Of a stretch of 64,000 bases of DNA, positions 1 to 11,038 are shown piece by piece (position 1 is the stretch's first letter; each line of letters opens with the position of its first letter). The notes under the pieces are model-generated. The model did no database searches. It saw nothing but the letters and a program-made list of their open reading frames with translations, and was not told the DNA's origin. The stretch spans positions 62,001 through 126,000 of the forward strand of contig FCOH02000005.1 of NCBI GenBank assembly GCA_001544595.2. Direction: 5' to 3'. Source of the DNA: Caballeronia peredens. GTDB taxonomy: Bacteria > Pseudomonadota > Gammaproteobacteria > Burkholderiales > Burkholderiaceae. Position numbers and translations under genes: made by a program.

Positions 1-87
1 GTCAGATCGAGAATTTTTCGTGCTCGCGAAGCCATTGCGGCAAAATTGCGTCCGTTGTTGGACACTCCCGAAGGCAAACGCTGGTAA
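1..87 (+). CDS. rpoE: RNA polymerase sigma-E factor RpoE, C-terminal end (partial)
   Basis: Only the last 28 codons and the TAA stop are in the window, in frame 1 from base 1. The visible tail reads FRAREAIAAKLRPLL then DTPEGKRW, which matches the end of region 4 of ECF sigma factors of the RpoE/AlgU type (the FRARE...A stretch follows the -35-recognition helix). The identification rests on this tail and on the genes that follow: an RseA-like anti-sigma factor, RseB and a MucD protease, the usual order of the sigma-E operon. The start and most of the protein lie upstream. Confidence 0.85.
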   Translation, partial: VRSRIFRAREAIAAKLRPLLDTPEGKRW

Positions 88-168
88 GCGGCGACAATCC
101 ACGGGACAGGGACGCGATATCTGGGTTAGTTGGTGTCACTACGGGGTGTGGTCACGATGGGGAGCATC

Positions 169-795
169 ATGGGGTCGGTCTCGATGCAGAATCAGACGCA
201 AGCAGGTTCGCGCGGCGAACGCATGTCGGCATTCGTCGACGGTGAATCGCTCGACGAAATTGGGAACATCAGCCAGTTTCTCGCGGAACTGAAAAGCGAC
301 GAGCGCGCGGCGTGGTCGGCCTATCACCTGATCGGCGACGCCCTGCGCTCCGACGATCTCGCGGCAAGCCCGGCGCGCAGCAGCGCGTTCATGACCGCAT
401 TCTCCGCGCGGTTCGAAGCCGAGGCGCATGTGCTCGCGCCTGCGGCGCTGCCCGCGAAGGCGCGTGGCGGCATGTTGCGCCGTCGCGTCGTGCCCGCGTT
501 CGCGGTGGCCGCGGCGGCCGCGACCCTGACATGGATCGTCGTGCCGCAGCTGCAAGGCGTGGACAGCCACGGCGGCGCGCAGGTGGCGAGCATCGCGCCG
601 GCGGATTCCGTGCAGCGTGTCGCGCTCGCGTCGGTACCGGCGGCGACCACGCGTGCGCCTGTCGTCGAGGCGAACATCATCCGCGACGCCGATCTCGACC
701 AGTATCTCGTAGCGCATCAGCAGTTCTCGCAGCAGCCTGCGATGCCCGGTTCCATGCCTTTGATTCGCGCGGCGGCTACTTCGCCGGGTCAATAA
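169..795 (+). CDS. rseA: Sigma-E anti-sigma factor RseA (MucA-like)
   Basis: 208-residue protein that would hold RpoE at the inner membrane until envelope stress triggers its proteolysis. The N-terminal cytoplasmic part carries the anti-sigma signature seen in RseA/MucA (ERMSAFVDGE, then a helix with WSAYHLIGDALR). A single hydrophobic segment follows a basic RRR at about residues 100-125, with an Ala/Pro-rich periplasmic tail. The start is uncertain: ATG codons lie in frame at 157 and 169 and a TTG at 130. I chose 169 because GGGGAG lies just before it and the protein then begins MGSVSMQ. It follows the rpoE tail by about 80 bp and precedes rseB by 6 bp, so the three genes are one operon. 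Confidence 0.88.
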   Translation: MGSVSMQNQTQAGSRGERMSAFVDGESLDEIGNISQFLAELKSDERAAWSAYHLIGDALRSDDLAASPARSSAFMTAFSARFEAEAHVLAPAALPAKARGGMLRRRVVPAFAVAAAAATLTWIVVPQLQGVDSHGGAQVASIAPADSVQRVALASVPAATTRAPVVEANIIRDADLDQYLVAHQQFSQQPAMPGSMPLIRAAATSPGQ

Positions 796-801
796 TTTGA
801 T

Positions 802-1842
802 GTGAGTGCGCGGTTGACTAAAACGAACTATTGGGGGCGGCTGCCGGCATTGATGCTTTGTGCAGCCGCGTTGTTGACGGCGGCATCGGGCAGTTTCGCC
901 CAGGGAGACGATCCCGCCGCCGCGCGCAAATCAGCCGTCAGCCTGCTCAACCGCATCCACGAAGCGGCCCAGCAGCAGAATTACGAGGGCACGTTCGTCT
1001 ACCAGCGCGGCGCGACAGTGCAGTCGTCGCGCATCACGCATGTCGCCACGCGCGGCGACGGCGAATACGAATCTCTGGAAAGTCTCGACGGCGCGCCGCG
1101 CAAGATGCTGCGTCACGACGACGACATGTTCACGTTCGTCCCCGAGCGGCATTTGCTGGTGGTCGAGCACCGGCAAAACCGGGACTCGTTCCCCGCGCTG
1201 CTCGCCACGAGCGGCGACCAGGTGCTGTCCGTCTATGAGCCCAAGCTTCTGGGTAGCGATCGCGTCGCGGGCCTGGACAGTCAGGTGCTCGAACTCGATC
1301 CGAAAGATTCCTACCGCTTCGCCTACAAGCTGTGGGCCGACGCGAAAACCGGCCTGCTCCTGCGCGCGCAGACGCTCGATCCCGACGGCCAGGTGCTCGA
1401 ACAGCTGTCGTTCTCGCAGGTGCGCATCGGCGGGCCGATCGACAAGACGCCGATCGCCAACGGCATCCGCAGCACGTCGGGCTGGACCATCGTGCGGCCG
1501 CCCGTGCAGGCGGTGGACATGGAAGCGCAGGGCTGGCAACTGACGCCGAACATCGCGGGCTTTCGCAAGATTCGCGAACTGCGCCGCCCGATGGCGTCGA
1601 GCCAGCCGGGCCAGCCGCCCATTCCGGTCGATCAGGCGGTATTTTCGGACGGCCTCGCGACCATTTCCGTCTTCGTCGAACCGGTCGAAAAGAATACGCG
1701 CAAGGAAGGCGCGGGCAACAGCGGCGCCACGCATGTGCTCGTGAAGCGGCGCGGGGATTTCTGGATTACCTTGTTGGGGGAAGTGCCGCAAGCTACATTG
1801 CAGCAATTTGCTTCTGCCATAGAATACAAGCCTTCCAAGTAA
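802..1842 (+). CDS. rseB: Periplasmic sigma-E regulator RseB/MucB
   Basis: 346-residue secreted protein of the MucB/RseB family, which binds the periplasmic part of RseA and protects it from the DegS-type protease while sensing lipid or LPS signals. It starts at GTG 802 with a signal peptide (hydrophobic core LMLCAAALLTAA, likely cleavage near ASGSFAQ). The body shows the family's N-terminal lipoprotein-carrier-like domain (YEGTFVYQRG, then HRQNRDSFP) and a smaller C-terminal domain from about residue 220 (VFSDGLATISVFVE). It begins 6 bp after rseA and is followed 22 bp later by mucD. No strong Shine-Dalgarno is visible, which suggests translational coupling to rseA. Confidence 0.92.
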   Translation: MSARLTKTNYWGRLPALMLCAAALLTAASGSFAQGDDPAAARKSAVSLLNRIHEAAQQQNYEGTFVYQRGATVQSSRITHVATRGDGEYESLESLDGAPRKMLRHDDDMFTFVPERHLLVVEHRQNRDSFPALLATSGDQVLSVYEPKLLGSDRVAGLDSQVLELDPKDSYRFAYKLWADAKTGLLLRAQTLDPDGQVLEQLSFSQVRIGGPIDKTPIANGIRSTSGWTIVRPPVQAVDMEAQGWQLTPNIAGFRKIRELRRPMASSQPGQPPIPVDQAVFSDGLATISVFVEPVEKNTRKEGAGNSGATHVLVKRRGDFWITLLGEVPQATLQQFASAIEYKPSK

Positions 1843-1864
1843 TCCAGATCCCGGCCTCCAACAT

Positions 1865-3403
1865 ATGAGCAACTTCTCGCTGCGCAAGTTCATCGCGGCC
1901 GCGGCGCTCGCCGTGTGCCTGCCGTTCGTCTCGCAGACTGCGTCGGCGGTGCCCACGGTGAACCTGCCGGACTTCACGACGCTCGTCGACAAAGTGGGGC
2001 CGTCGGTCGTGAACATTCGCACGACTTCGCGCGTCGGTTCCGGCACGGAGCTGCGCGGCATGCCGCCCGGTCTCGATGAAGGCGACATGTCCGAGTTCTT
2101 TCGTCGTTTCTTCGGCATTCCGATGCCCGGCCAGCCGGGCTCGCCCCGTGGCGGCGGTGGCGGCGGCGGAGGCAACAACGGCGGCGGCGATCAAGGCAAG
2201 GGCGGCAGCCGCAGCGCGCCCGACGACAACCAGGACAATTCGGAGCAGAGCAGCGGCGTCGGGTCGGGCTTCATCCTGTCGACGGACGGCTACGTGATGA
2301 CCAATGCCCACGTCGTCGACGATGCCGACACCATCTACGTCACGCTCACCGACAAGCGCGAATTCAAGGCACGGCTCGTGGGCGTCGACGAGCGCACGGA
2401 CGTGGCGGTGGTGAAGATCAGCGCGACCAATCTGCCGGCCATCACCATCGGCGATTCGAACAAGGTGCGCGTCGGCGAGTGGGTGCTCGCGATCGGTTCG
2501 CCGTTCGGCCTCGACAACACCGTGACCGCGGGCATCGTCAGCGCGAAGGGGCGCGATACGGGCGACTACCTGCCGTTCATCCAGACCGATGTCGCCGTGA
2601 ATCCGGGCAACTCGGGCGGTCCGCTCATCAACATGGCGGGCGAGGTGATCGGCATCAATTCGCAGATCTACAGCCGCACCGGCGGCTTCATGGGCATCTC
2701 GTTCGCGATTCCGATCGACGAAGCGATGCGCGTGGCCGATCAGCTGAAGACATCGGGCAAGGTCGTGCGCGGGCGCATCGCGGTGGCGATCGGCGAAGTG
2801 ACGAAGGACGTCGCGGATTCGCTCGGGCTGCCGAAGGCGCAGGGCGCGCTCGTGTCGAGCGTCGAGTCGGGCGGTCCGGCGGACAAGGCAGGCGTGCAGC
2901 CGGGCGACATCATCATGAAGTTCAACGGTTTGAACGTCGAAACCGCGACGGACCTGCCGCGCATGGTCGGCGACACGAAGCCCGGCACCAAAGCCACGAT
3001 CACCGTGTGGCGCAAGGGTCAGACGCGCGATCTGCCGATCGTCGTTGCCGAGATGCAGCCGGACAAGGTCGCGAAGGCCGAGCAGAAGAAGTCGCCGCAG
3101 CCGAAGGAGCGCGCGAGCAATTCGCTCGGGCTCGCGGTGAGCGACATCCCGGCCGAACAGCGCAAGGCGCTCAAGCTCACAGGCGGCGTGCAGGTGGACG
3201 CGGTCGAAGGCCCGGCGGCGCGTGCGGGTTTCCAGAAGGGCGACATCGTCCTGCGCGTCGGCGACACCGATATCACGAGCGCAAAGCAGTTCGAAGCGGT
3301 CGCGCAGAATCTCGACGCCAGCAAGATGGTCCCGATTCTCGTGCGCCGCGGCGACAACACGCAGTTCGTGCCGCTGCGTCCGCGCGTGCCGGCGCAAAAG
3401 TAG
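1865..3403 (+). CDS. mucD: Periplasmic serine protease, Do/MucD family (DegP/DegQ type)
   Basis: 512-residue HtrA-type protease and chaperone that degrades misfolded envelope proteins. The signal peptide ends near TASA-VP (about residue 28). The trypsin-like domain has the full triad: His149 in TNAHVV, Asp179 in RTDVAVV and Ser250 in GNSGGPL. Two PDZ domains follow (about residues 285-385 and 420-505). The Q-loop between residues about 93 and 130 is a Gly/Asn-rich linker followed by an acidic stretch, longer than in most homologues. Placement directly after rseB is the classic algU-mucA-mucB-mucD order and implies sigma-E control. DegP, DegQ or HtrA are equally fair names. Confidence 0.95.
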   Translation: MSNFSLRKFIAAAALAVCLPFVSQTASAVPTVNLPDFTTLVDKVGPSVVNIRTTSRVGSGTELRGMPPGLDEGDMSEFFRRFFGIPMPGQPGSPRGGGGGGGGNNGGGDQGKGGSRSAPDDNQDNSEQSSGVGSGFILSTDGYVMTNAHVVDDADTIYVTLTDKREFKARLVGVDERTDVAVVKISATNLPAITIGDSNKVRVGEWVLAIGSPFGLDNTVTAGIVSAKGRDTGDYLPFIQTDVAVNPGNSGGPLINMAGEVIGINSQIYSRTGGFMGISFAIPIDEAMRVADQLKTSGKVVRGRIAVAIGEVTKDVADSLGLPKAQGALVSSVESGGPADKAGVQPGDIIMKFNGLNVETATDLPRMVGDTKPGTKATITVWRKGQTRDLPIVVAEMQPDKVAKAEQKKSPQPKERASNSLGLAVSDIPAEQRKALKLTGGVQVDAVEGPAARAGFQKGDIVLRVGDTDITSAKQFEAVAQNLDASKMVPILVRRGDNTQFVPLRPRVPAQK

Positions 3404-3415
3404 GCGGCCAGCGCG

Positions 3416-3676
3416 ATGACATCCGTGCCGGGCGCCGCTTTCATCCTTTACGGGCGCGCCTGGTGTCATCTGTGCGAGGATATGCGCGCCGAACTGGCGC
3501 CGATCGCGGCGCGGCACGGTCTCGCGATCGACTGGATCGACATCGACGAAGATCCGGCGCTCGAGGCGCGTTACGACGAACTCGTGCCGGTGCTGACGCT
3601 CGACGGCGTCGAGCTTTGCCGCTACCGGCTCGACGCGCACGCGGTTCAGGCTGCGCTGCAAGCGCGGCGGCCGTGA
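3416..3676 (+). CDS. Glutaredoxin-like family protein
   Basis: 86-residue thioredoxin-fold protein with a CHLC redox motif right after the first beta strand (FILYGRAWCHLCEDM). The cis-Pro position reads LVPVLTLDGVELC, as in the glutaredoxin-like DUF836 family. It probably handles a dithiol/disulfide exchange in the cytoplasm; the substrate cannot be told. It begins 13 bp after mucD stops and is the last gene before the lepA leader, so it is probably cotranscribed with the sigma-E operon. The same position is held by a small glutaredoxin-like gene in related bacteria. Confidence 0.85.
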   Translation: MTSVPGAAFILYGRAWCHLCEDMRAELAPIAARHGLAIDWIDIDEDPALEARYDELVPVLTLDGVELCRYRLDAHAVQAALQARRP

Positions 3677-3687
3677 TTTACCGCTCC

Positions 3688-3710
3688 GGCCACGCTGGCC
3701 ACGCTGGCCA
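3688..3710 (+). repeat. Short tandem repeat, 9-bp unit GGCCACGCT
   Basis: Two full copies of GGCCACGCT and a partial third (GGCCA) lie just past the stop of the glutaredoxin-like gene, in non-coding DNA before the lepA promoter. No function is apparent. Confidence 0.7.
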
Positions 3711-3758
3711 GTTCGGCGGCCGAAAGGCGAAAAGCGCCGGGCCGAAGCCGTTTTCGGC

Positions 3759-3764
3759 TAAAAT
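3759..3764 (+). promoter_or_regulatory. Probable -10 element of a lepA promoter
   Basis: TAAAAT lies in an AT-richer stretch 77 bp before the lepA ATG. No good TTGACA match sits 17 bp upstream, so this is a candidate only. If used, the leader RNA would include the hairpin at 3788-3823. Confidence 0.4.
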
Positions 3765-3787
3765 GCTGAAGTTTTCCCCAATTTTCT

Positions 3788-3823
3788 AAGGCGTGCTCCG
3801 CGTTGGTGAGGGCGCGCCTTTTT
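3788..3823 (+). terminator. Terminator-like hairpin in the lepA leader
   Basis: AAGGCGTGC (3788-3796) pairs with GCGCGCCTT (3812-3820) with one G-T pair, and is followed by a run of T to 3823. It ends 17 bp before lepA. It may end transcription of the mucD-glutaredoxin operon, or act as an attenuator, since it lies downstream of the best lepA -10 candidate. Confidence 0.6.
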
Positions 3824-3840
3824 CGCTTGATCGGCACTGA

Positions 3841-5631
<1,791 letters not shown>

Positions 5632-5697
5632 TGTTTTCGTCGTTCGGCACGCGGGCGCCGCAGCACGGCAAACAACGATAACAACCGGAAGCGATTG

Positions 5698-6591
5698 ATG
5701 AATTTCGCACTGATTCTTTTGATCCTCGTCGTTCTGACGGGAATTGCGTGGGTGCTCGACAAACTGGTTTTTCTGCCGCAACGGCGCCGCGCCGCCGATG
5801 CCGCCGCGGCCGAGTTCGACCGCCAGCAGGAACGCGTGGGCGAGCGCTTCGCCGATGAAAACGCCGCGCAGACGCGCGCCCGCCTGCGCGACGACAAGCT
5901 GCGCCAACCGTGGTGGCTCGAATACACGGCGAGCTTCTTTCCGGTCATCCTCGCGGTGTTCGTGGTGCGTTCGTTCATCATCGAGCCGTTCAAGATTCCG
6001 TCCGGCTCGATGGTCCCGACCCTGCTCGTCGGCGACTTCATCCTCGTCAACAAGTATGAATACGGCCTGCGCCTGCCGATCATCAACACGAAGATGACGC
6101 AGGGCCGTCCGTTGCAGCGCGGCGACGTGGTCGTGTTCCGCTATCCGAAAGACGAGTCGGTCGACTACATCAAGCGCGTGATCGGCCTGCCGGGCGACAC
6201 GGTCGCCTACGAAGACAAGAAGCTCACGATCAACGGCAAGCCCGTGCCGGAAACGCCGCTGCCCGACTATTTCGACGACGAGCGCATCGGCTACGCGAAG
6301 CAGTTCGAAGAAGATCTCGACGGCCGCAAGAACGCGATCCTGAACAATCCGCAAGTGCCGCCGTTCGTCGTCGGCGCGGACGACTTCCCGTTCCGCGACA
6401 ACTGCAACTACAACGCGCAGGGCGTGACCTGCAAGGTGCCGCCGGGCAACTACTTCATGATGGGCGACAACCGCGACAACAGTGCCGACAGCCGCTATTG
6501 GGGCTTCGTGCCGGATCAGAACATCGTCGGTCGTGCGTTCTTCATCTGGATGAACTTCAGCAATCTGAAGCGGATCGGCGCGTTCCAGTGA
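5698..6591 (+). CDS. lepB: Signal peptidase I
   Basis: 297-residue inner-membrane serine protease that removes signal peptides from exported proteins. There are two N-terminal membrane segments (residues about 2-20 and 81-99, the second ending VRSFIIEPF). The catalytic Ser is in [10 protein letters not shown] and the catalytic Lys in [11 protein letters not shown]; the late signature [14 protein letters not shown] is also present. The start at ATG 5698 follows GGAAG at suitable spacing; an in-frame TTG precedes it directly. The gene sits downstream of lepA, as in many proteobacteria. Confidence 0.97.
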   Translation: MNFALILLILVVLTGIAWVLDKLVFLPQRRRAADAAAAEFDRQQERVGERFADENAAQTRARLRDDKLRQPWWLEYTASFFPVILAVFVVRSFIIEPFKIPSGSMVPTLLVGDFILVNKYEYGLRLPIINTKMTQGRPLQRGDVVVFRYPKDESVDYIKRVIGLPGDTVAYEDKKLTINGKPVPETPLPDYFDDERIGYAKQFEEDLDGRKNAILNNPQVPPFVVGADDFPFRDNCNYNAQGVTCKVPPGNYFMMGDNRDNSADSRYWGFVPDQNIVGRAFFIWMNFSNLKRIGAFQ

Positions 6592-6745
6592 CGAGCACGA
6601 AGCGCCGGTTTGTCGTCATGCGGCAGCCGGCGTTCGCAACAGATGCAACGAAGCTTCGAAACGGCGTGAAGAAGCGCGGCTAACGCCGTCTCGCCACGCG
6701 TTTTCCGGCGACGGCTGGCGGAATCGTCCGGCCGCGCGCCCGCGT

Positions 6746-6751
6746 TATACT
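6746..6751 (+). promoter_or_regulatory. TATACT -10 element directly upstream of rnc
   Basis: TATACT ends 6 bp before the rnc ATG at 6758, so transcription from it would begin at or next to the start codon and give a leaderless or nearly leaderless mRNA. No Shine-Dalgarno is visible before rnc. No clear -35 is present. Confidence 0.4.
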
Positions 6752-6757
6752 CTCTCC

Positions 6758-7885
6758 ATGCCATCTTCTCCGTTGGAAAGCCGGCTGCGGTATGAATTTC
6801 GCAATGCGGAATTGCTGCGCCAGGCGATGACCCACCGCAGTCACAGCGCCACGCACAATGAACGGCTCGAATTTCTCGGCGATTCCGTTCTAAATTGCGT
6901 GGTGGCCGCGCTTTTGTTCCAACGATTCAGCAAACTCGACGAAGGCGACCTGTCGCGCGTGCGCGCCAATCTGGTCAAACAGCAATCGCTTTACGAAATT
7001 GCGCAAGCGCTCAACGTGTCCGAATGCCTGCGCCTGGGCGAAGGCGAATTGCGCAGCGGCGGATTTCGCCGTCCGTCGATTCTCGCGGATACGCTCGAAG
7101 CCATCTTCGGCGCCATTTTCCTCGACGGCGGTTTCGACGCCGCGCATACCGTCATCAAGCGGCTCTATACGCCGGTGCTGGATCATATCGATCCGCGCAC
7201 CATCGGCAAGGACGCCAAGACGCTGCTTCAGGAATATCTGCAAGGGCACAAGATCGCGCTGCCGACTTACACCGTCGTCGCGACTCACGGCGCCGCGCAC
7301 AATCAGCAATTCGAAGTCGAATGCACGGTGCCCAAGCTCGACATCAAGGTGTCCGGTTCCGGCGCGAGCCGCCGCGCAGCCGAGCAGGCCGCGGCCAAAA
7401 AAGCGCTCGATGAGGTCGTGGCCGCGGCGCCCACGCTCGGCGTGAAGCCGAAGCGCAAAGGCGCGCGCGCCGCGAAGCTGGCCGAAGCCGAAGTCGTGCC
7501 GGGCGTCACCGGCATTCAGGCGGCGCTCGATCTGCGCTCGCCCGACCGGCGTGAGCGTCATCCGGCAGCGCACGGCGCCGCGCATGATGCCGAAGAGCGC
7601 CCGGCCGCCACGCCGCTCGCCGTGATCCGCGCCACGCACGTGGAGCCGTCCGCGGGTACGTACGCCGCGACCGAGAAGGCCGAGCGTCATGTGATCCACA
7701 AGCCGGAGAAAACGGCGAAGGGTGAATCCGCGACTGCCGCCGCAGCCGACAAGCCTGCGTCCGCCGAAAATCGCGAAGATCGGGAAAATCGCGACGCCGC
7801 CGCGTCCGGCGCCGAAGCGCGCGGCAACGCGAGCCCGGACGCGCCGGCCGGCCGTGTCGTGCGCGCCGCCGACGCCGGTCACTGA
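6758..7885 (+). CDS. rnc: Ribonuclease III with long C-terminal extension
   Basis: 375-residue double-strand-specific endoribonuclease for rRNA and mRNA processing. The RNase III domain has the signature [11 protein letters not shown] (residues about 36-46) and the second acidic site in [16 protein letters not shown] dsRNA-binding domain covers about residues 150-225 ([11 protein letters not shown], then [14 protein letters not shown]). E. coli Rnc ends at about 226 residues; here a further 150 or so residues of low-complexity Ala/Glu/Arg-rich, probably disordered sequence follow. Long tails like this are known in Burkholderia-type RNase III, so the stop is probably genuine. The gene heads rnc-era-recO-pdxJ-acpS. 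Confidence 0.96.
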   Translation: MPSSPLESRLRYEFRNAELLRQAMTHRSHSATHNERLEFLGDSVLNCVVAALLFQRFSKLDEGDLSRVRANLVKQQSLYEIAQALNVSECLRLGEGELRSGGFRRPSILADTLEAIFGAIFLDGGFDAAHTVIKRLYTPVLDHIDPRTIGKDAKTLLQEYLQGHKIALPTYTVVATHGAAHNQQFEVECTVPKLDIKVSGSGASRRAAEQAAAKKALDEVVAAAPTLGVKPKRKGARAAKLAEAEVVPGVTGIQAALDLRSPDRRERHPAAHGAAHDAEERPAATPLAVIRATHVEPSAGTYAATEKAERHVIHKPEKTAKGESATAAAADKPASAENREDRENRDAAASGAEARGNASPDAPAGRVVRAADAGH

Positions 7886-7943
7886 CGCGCGCTTTCGCGC
7901 ATCCGGCGCAGCCGCGCCCAACGAAACCTCGCCGCACACATTT

Positions 7944-8843
7944 ATGAACGCTCCTACTTCCTCCGGTTTCCGCTGCGGCATGGTCGCGATCGTCGGCCGC
8001 CCGAACGTCGGCAAGTCGACGCTGATGAACGCGCTGGTCGGCCAGAAAGTAAGCATCACGTCGCGCAAGGCGCAGACGACGCGCCACCGCATCACCGGCA
8101 TCAATACGGTCGACGACGCGCAGTACATCTTCGTCGACACACCCGGCTTCCAGACGCGCCACAGCGGCGCGCTCAACCGCTCGCTGAACCGCGCGGTGAC
8201 CTCGACGCTCACTTCGGTCGACGCGATTCTGTTCGTCATCGAAGCGGGCCGCTTCGGCCCCGACGACCAGCGCGTGCTCGACCTGATTCCGCCCGGCACG
8301 CCGACGCTTCTCATCGCCAACAAGCTCGACCGCGTGGACGACAAGGACTCGCTGTTTCCGTTCATGCAGCAGATGGCCGCGCTGCGCGAGTTCCGCGAGA
8401 TCGTGCCGCTGTCGGCCAAGCATCCGGAGGACATCAAGCGTCTGATGGCGGTGGTGAAACCGTATCTGCCCGAAGGCGAGCCGATCTACGGCGAGGACGA
8501 CCTGACCGACCGCAGCGAGCGTTTCCTCGCGGCGGAAATCCTGCGCGAAAAAGTGTTCCGCTGGACCGGCGACGAACTGCCGTACACGAGCACGGTGCTG
8601 ATCGACAAGTTCGAGACCGAAGGGCGCCTGCGTCGTGTGTTCGCGACGATTCTCGTCGACCGTGACGGCCACAAGGCGATGATCATCGGCCAGAAGGGGG
8701 CAAAGCTGAAGCAGATCAGCACGGACGCGCGCCACGACATGGAACGGCTCTTCGACGGTCCCGTGTATCTCGAAACCTTCGTCAAGGTGAAGAGCGGCTG
8801 GGCCGACAACGAAGCAGGCCTGCGCGCATACGGCTACGAATGA
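7944..8843 (+). CDS. era: GTPase Era
   Basis: 299-residue essential GTPase that binds the 3' end of 16S rRNA and assists 30S assembly. The G domain carries GRPNVGKS (G1), DTPGFQT (G3) and NKLDRV (G4). The C-terminal KH RNA-binding domain has [12 protein letters not shown] at about residues 230-241. The reading frame is open further upstream, but ATG 7944 (MNAPTSSGF) gives the family's usual length and avoids overlap with rnc, which ends at 7885. Confidence 0.97.
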   Translation: MNAPTSSGFRCGMVAIVGRPNVGKSTLMNALVGQKVSITSRKAQTTRHRITGINTVDDAQYIFVDTPGFQTRHSGALNRSLNRAVTSTLTSVDAILFVIEAGRFGPDDQRVLDLIPPGTPTLLIANKLDRVDDKDSLFPFMQQMAALREFREIVPLSAKHPEDIKRLMAVVKPYLPEGEPIYGEDDLTDRSERFLAAEILREKVFRWTGDELPYTSTVLIDKFETEGRLRRVFATILVDRDGHKAMIIGQKGAKLKQISTDARHDMERLFDGPVYLETFVKVKSGWADNEAGLRAYGYE

Positions 8844-8859
8844 CGCGGGAACCGCACCC

Positions 8860-9810
8860 ATGGACGACGGCACGAACGACGCGTGGATGATGCCGCCCGC
8901 CGATGATCGTCCCGACGACGACTTCGACGCGAGCGAGCGCCCGGCGGCGCGCATCGCGAAGAAGCGTGCTCGCGCGGCGGCGCCGTCCGTCGCGAATGAC
9001 GCAAGCGGCACGAACAGCACGAACAGCACGAACAGCACGAACAGCGCGAACAGCACGCATGGCGCGGAGAAAAGGCCGCGCGCCGCGCCGCGTTCCGACT
9101 TCCGGGTCGCGGAGCAACCGGGTTTCGTGCTGCATAGCTACCCGTATCGCGAGACGAGTCTCATCATCGATGTGTTCTCGCGCGATCACGGCCGCGTCGC
9201 GCTCGTCGCGAAGGGCGCGAAGCGTCCGCATTCCGCGTTGCGCGGTGTGCTGCAGACGTTTCAGCCGCTGGGACTGTCCTGGTCCGGCAAGGGCGAGGTC
9301 CGCACGCTGACCACTGCCGAATGGGTCGGCGGCATGCTGCCGCTCGCGGGCGACGCGCTGCTCTGCGGCTTCTACGTGAACGAACTGCTCGTCAAGTTCT
9401 GCGCGCGCGAAGACGCGCATCCGGCGCTCTTCAATCACTACGTTCTGACGCTTTCCCGCCTCGCGCACGACGAGCCCGCCGTACAGGTGCTGCGCTCGTT
9501 CGAGCGCGTCCTGCTGCGCGAAACCGGCTACGCGATGAATCTCGCGCGCACCGTCATGCGCCAGCCGGTCTTGCCGGAAGGCCGCTATGTGTTCGATCCG
9601 GACCGCGGCGTGCGCGAAGCTTCCGGCGATCTGCCCGCGCCCTGGCCGGTGATCGCGGGCCAGACGCTCATCGACATGGAGCGCGACGATTACACGAACC
9701 CGCAGACCGCGGCGCAAAGCAAGACGCTGATGCGCTTTCTGCTGAACCACTATCTGGGCGGCACGCCGCTCGCCACCCGTCAGATTCTGATCGACCTGCA
9801 AAAACTATGA
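8860..9810 (+). CDS. recO: DNA repair protein RecO with low-complexity N-terminal extension
   Basis: 316-residue RecO, which works with RecF and RecR to load RecA on SSB-coated single-stranded DNA. The OB-fold region begins at about residue 85 ([15 protein letters not shown]) and is followed by the family's helical C-terminal part with AFFNHYVL-like and [10 protein letters not shown] sequences. The first 80 residues or so are an extra Asp/Ala/Arg-rich and Thr-Asn-Ser-repeat segment, absent from E. coli RecO (242 residues). ATG 8860 is the only convincing start and lies 16 bp after era. The stop overlaps pdxJ (ATGA), so the two are translationally coupled. Confidence 0.93.
   Translation: MDDGTNDAWMMPPADDRPDDDFDASERPAARIAKKRARAAAPSVANDASGTNSTNSTNSTNSANSTHGAEKRPRAAPRSDFRVAEQPGFVLHSYPYRETSLIIDVFSRDHGRVALVAKGAKRPHSALRGVLQTFQPLGLSWSGKGEVRTLTTAEWVGGMLPLAGDALLCGFYVNELLVKFCAREDAHPALFNHYVLTLSRLAHDEPAVQVLRSFERVLLRETGYAMNLARTVMRQPVLPEGRYVFDPDRGVREASGDLPAPWPVIAGQTLIDMERDDYTNPQTAAQSKTLMRFLLNHYLGGTPLATRQILIDLQKL
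9010..9054 (+). repeat. In-frame 9-bp tandem repeat inside recO
   Basis: Five units of ACGAACAGC (the fifth is GCGAACAGC) encode [15 protein letters not shown] at about residues 51-65 of RecO. The unit is a multiple of three, so gain or loss of copies would change length without breaking the frame. Confidence 0.9.
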
Positions 9811-10580
9811 GCTTCTTTCTCTCGTCGCCTGCGAGCGTGATCGATCTGGGCGTGAATATCGATCACGTCGCCACCCTGCGCAATGCGCGCGGCACTTCCT
9901 ATCCCGATCCGATCCGCGCGGCGCTCGCCGCCGAGGACGCGGGCGCCGACGCCATCACGCTGCATCTTCGCGAAGATCGCCGTCATATCGTCGATGCCGA
10001 TGTGCGCACGCTGCGTCCGCTGCTCAAGACACGCATGAACCTCGAATGCGCGGTGACGCGCGAGATGCTCGACATCGCGTGCGAGATCAGGCCGCACGAT
10101 GTCTGCCTCGTGCCCGAAAAACGCGAGGAACTGACGACGGAAGGCGGCCTCGACGTCGCCGGGCAGTTCGAAGCGGTGAAAGCCGCGTGCAGACAACTCG
10201 CCGACGCGGGCGCGCGCGTGTCGCTGTTCATCGACCCGGACGAGACGCAGATTCGCGCCGCGCAGGAAGCGGGCGCGCCCGTCATCGAACTGCATACGGG
10301 AAGCTACGCCGAGGCGCACGAGGAAGCCCGGCAGCGGCGCGAGTTCGAGCGCGTCGCGGCCAGCGTCGATTTCGGCAACGCGCTCGGGCTCAAGGTCAAC
10401 GCGGGCCACGGCCTGCACTACACCAACGTGCAGGCGATCGCGGCGCTGCCGGGGATCGTCGAGCTGAATATCGGGCACGCGATCGTCGCGCATTCGATCT
10501 TCGCCGGCTGGGACAACGCCGTGCGCGAGATGAAGGCGATCATGGTCGCGTCGCGGCTGGCTTCCAGTCACGCGCGCTGA
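9807..10580 (+). CDS. pdxJ: Pyridoxine 5'-phosphate synthase
   Basis: 257-residue TIM-barrel enzyme that condenses 1-deoxyxylulose-5-phosphate with 3-amino-2-oxopropyl phosphate to pyridoxine 5'-phosphate, the last ring-closing step of vitamin B6 synthesis. The family's start [16 protein letters not shown] is present, with HLREDRRHI, the catalytic Glu region [15 protein letters not shown] and the phosphate-binding end [15 protein letters not shown] 9807 overlaps the recO stop by 4 bases. It is followed by acpS, the usual pdxJ-acpS pairing. Confidence 0.98.
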   Translation: MSFFLSSPASVIDLGVNIDHVATLRNARGTSYPDPIRAALAAEDAGADAITLHLREDRRHIVDADVRTLRPLLKTRMNLECAVTREMLDIACEIRPHDVCLVPEKREELTTEGGLDVAGQFEAVKAACRQLADAGARVSLFIDPDETQIRAAQEAGAPVIELHTGSYAEAHEEARQRREFERVAASVDFGNALGLKVNAGHGLHYTNVQAIAALPGIVELNIGHAIVAHSIFAGWDNAVREMKAIMVASRLASSHAR

Positions 10581-10591
10581 GCATCGACATC

Positions 10592-10996
10592 ATGGCGATC
10601 TACGGAATCGGCACGGACGTCGTGCAGGTGAGCCGCGTCGCGGCGGTGATGGAGCGCACCAAGGGCCGCTTCGCCGAAAAGGTGCTCGGCCCCGACGAAT
10701 TGCGCATCTATCACGCGCGGCGCGCGCGCTCGGAAGTGCGCGGCCTCGCGTTTCTCGCGACGCGTTTCTCCGCCAAGGAAGCGTTCTCGAAAGCGATCGG
10801 CCTCGGCATGCGCTGGCCGATGACCTGGCGCGCGCTGCAAACGCTCAACGAACCGAGCGGCAAGCCGATGATCGCGGCATCCGGCGAACTGGCCGAATGG
10901 CTCGCGCAACGCGGCATCACCGCGCAGGTCACGGTCAGCGACGAGCGCGACTACGCGGTGTCTTTCGTGATCGCCGAAGTGCCCGATCCGGTGTAA
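10592..10996 (+). CDS. acpS: Holo-[acyl-carrier-protein] synthase
   Basis: 134-residue enzyme that transfers phosphopantetheine from CoA to the serine of acyl carrier protein. It has the two family signatures: [11 protein letters not shown] at the N-terminus, with the Mg-binding Asp, and [14 protein letters not shown], with the catalytic Glu-Ala. The ATG at 10592 lies 11 bp after pdxJ; the longer open frame upstream is only run-through over pdxJ. Confidence 0.97.
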   Translation: MAIYGIGTDVVQVSRVAAVMERTKGRFAEKVLGPDELRIYHARRARSEVRGLAFLATRFSAKEAFSKAIGLGMRWPMTWRALQTLNEPSGKPMIAASGELAEWLAQRGITAQVTVSDERDYAVSFVIAEVPDPV

Positions 10997-11038
10997 CCCG
11001 ACTTCAATCCAACCCGTATAAAAAGCCAATTGAATCCG

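Noticed and set aside
1793-3661. 622-codon open frame on the minus strand over mucD
   Set aside because: It is Arg/His/Asp-rich with no domain and lies opposite a clear protease gene; long antisense frames are expected at this GC content.
9007-9060. Repeats in recO as a CRISPR-like or mobile array
   Set aside because: Units are 9 bp without spacers and are coding; they are a simple in-frame tandem repeat.
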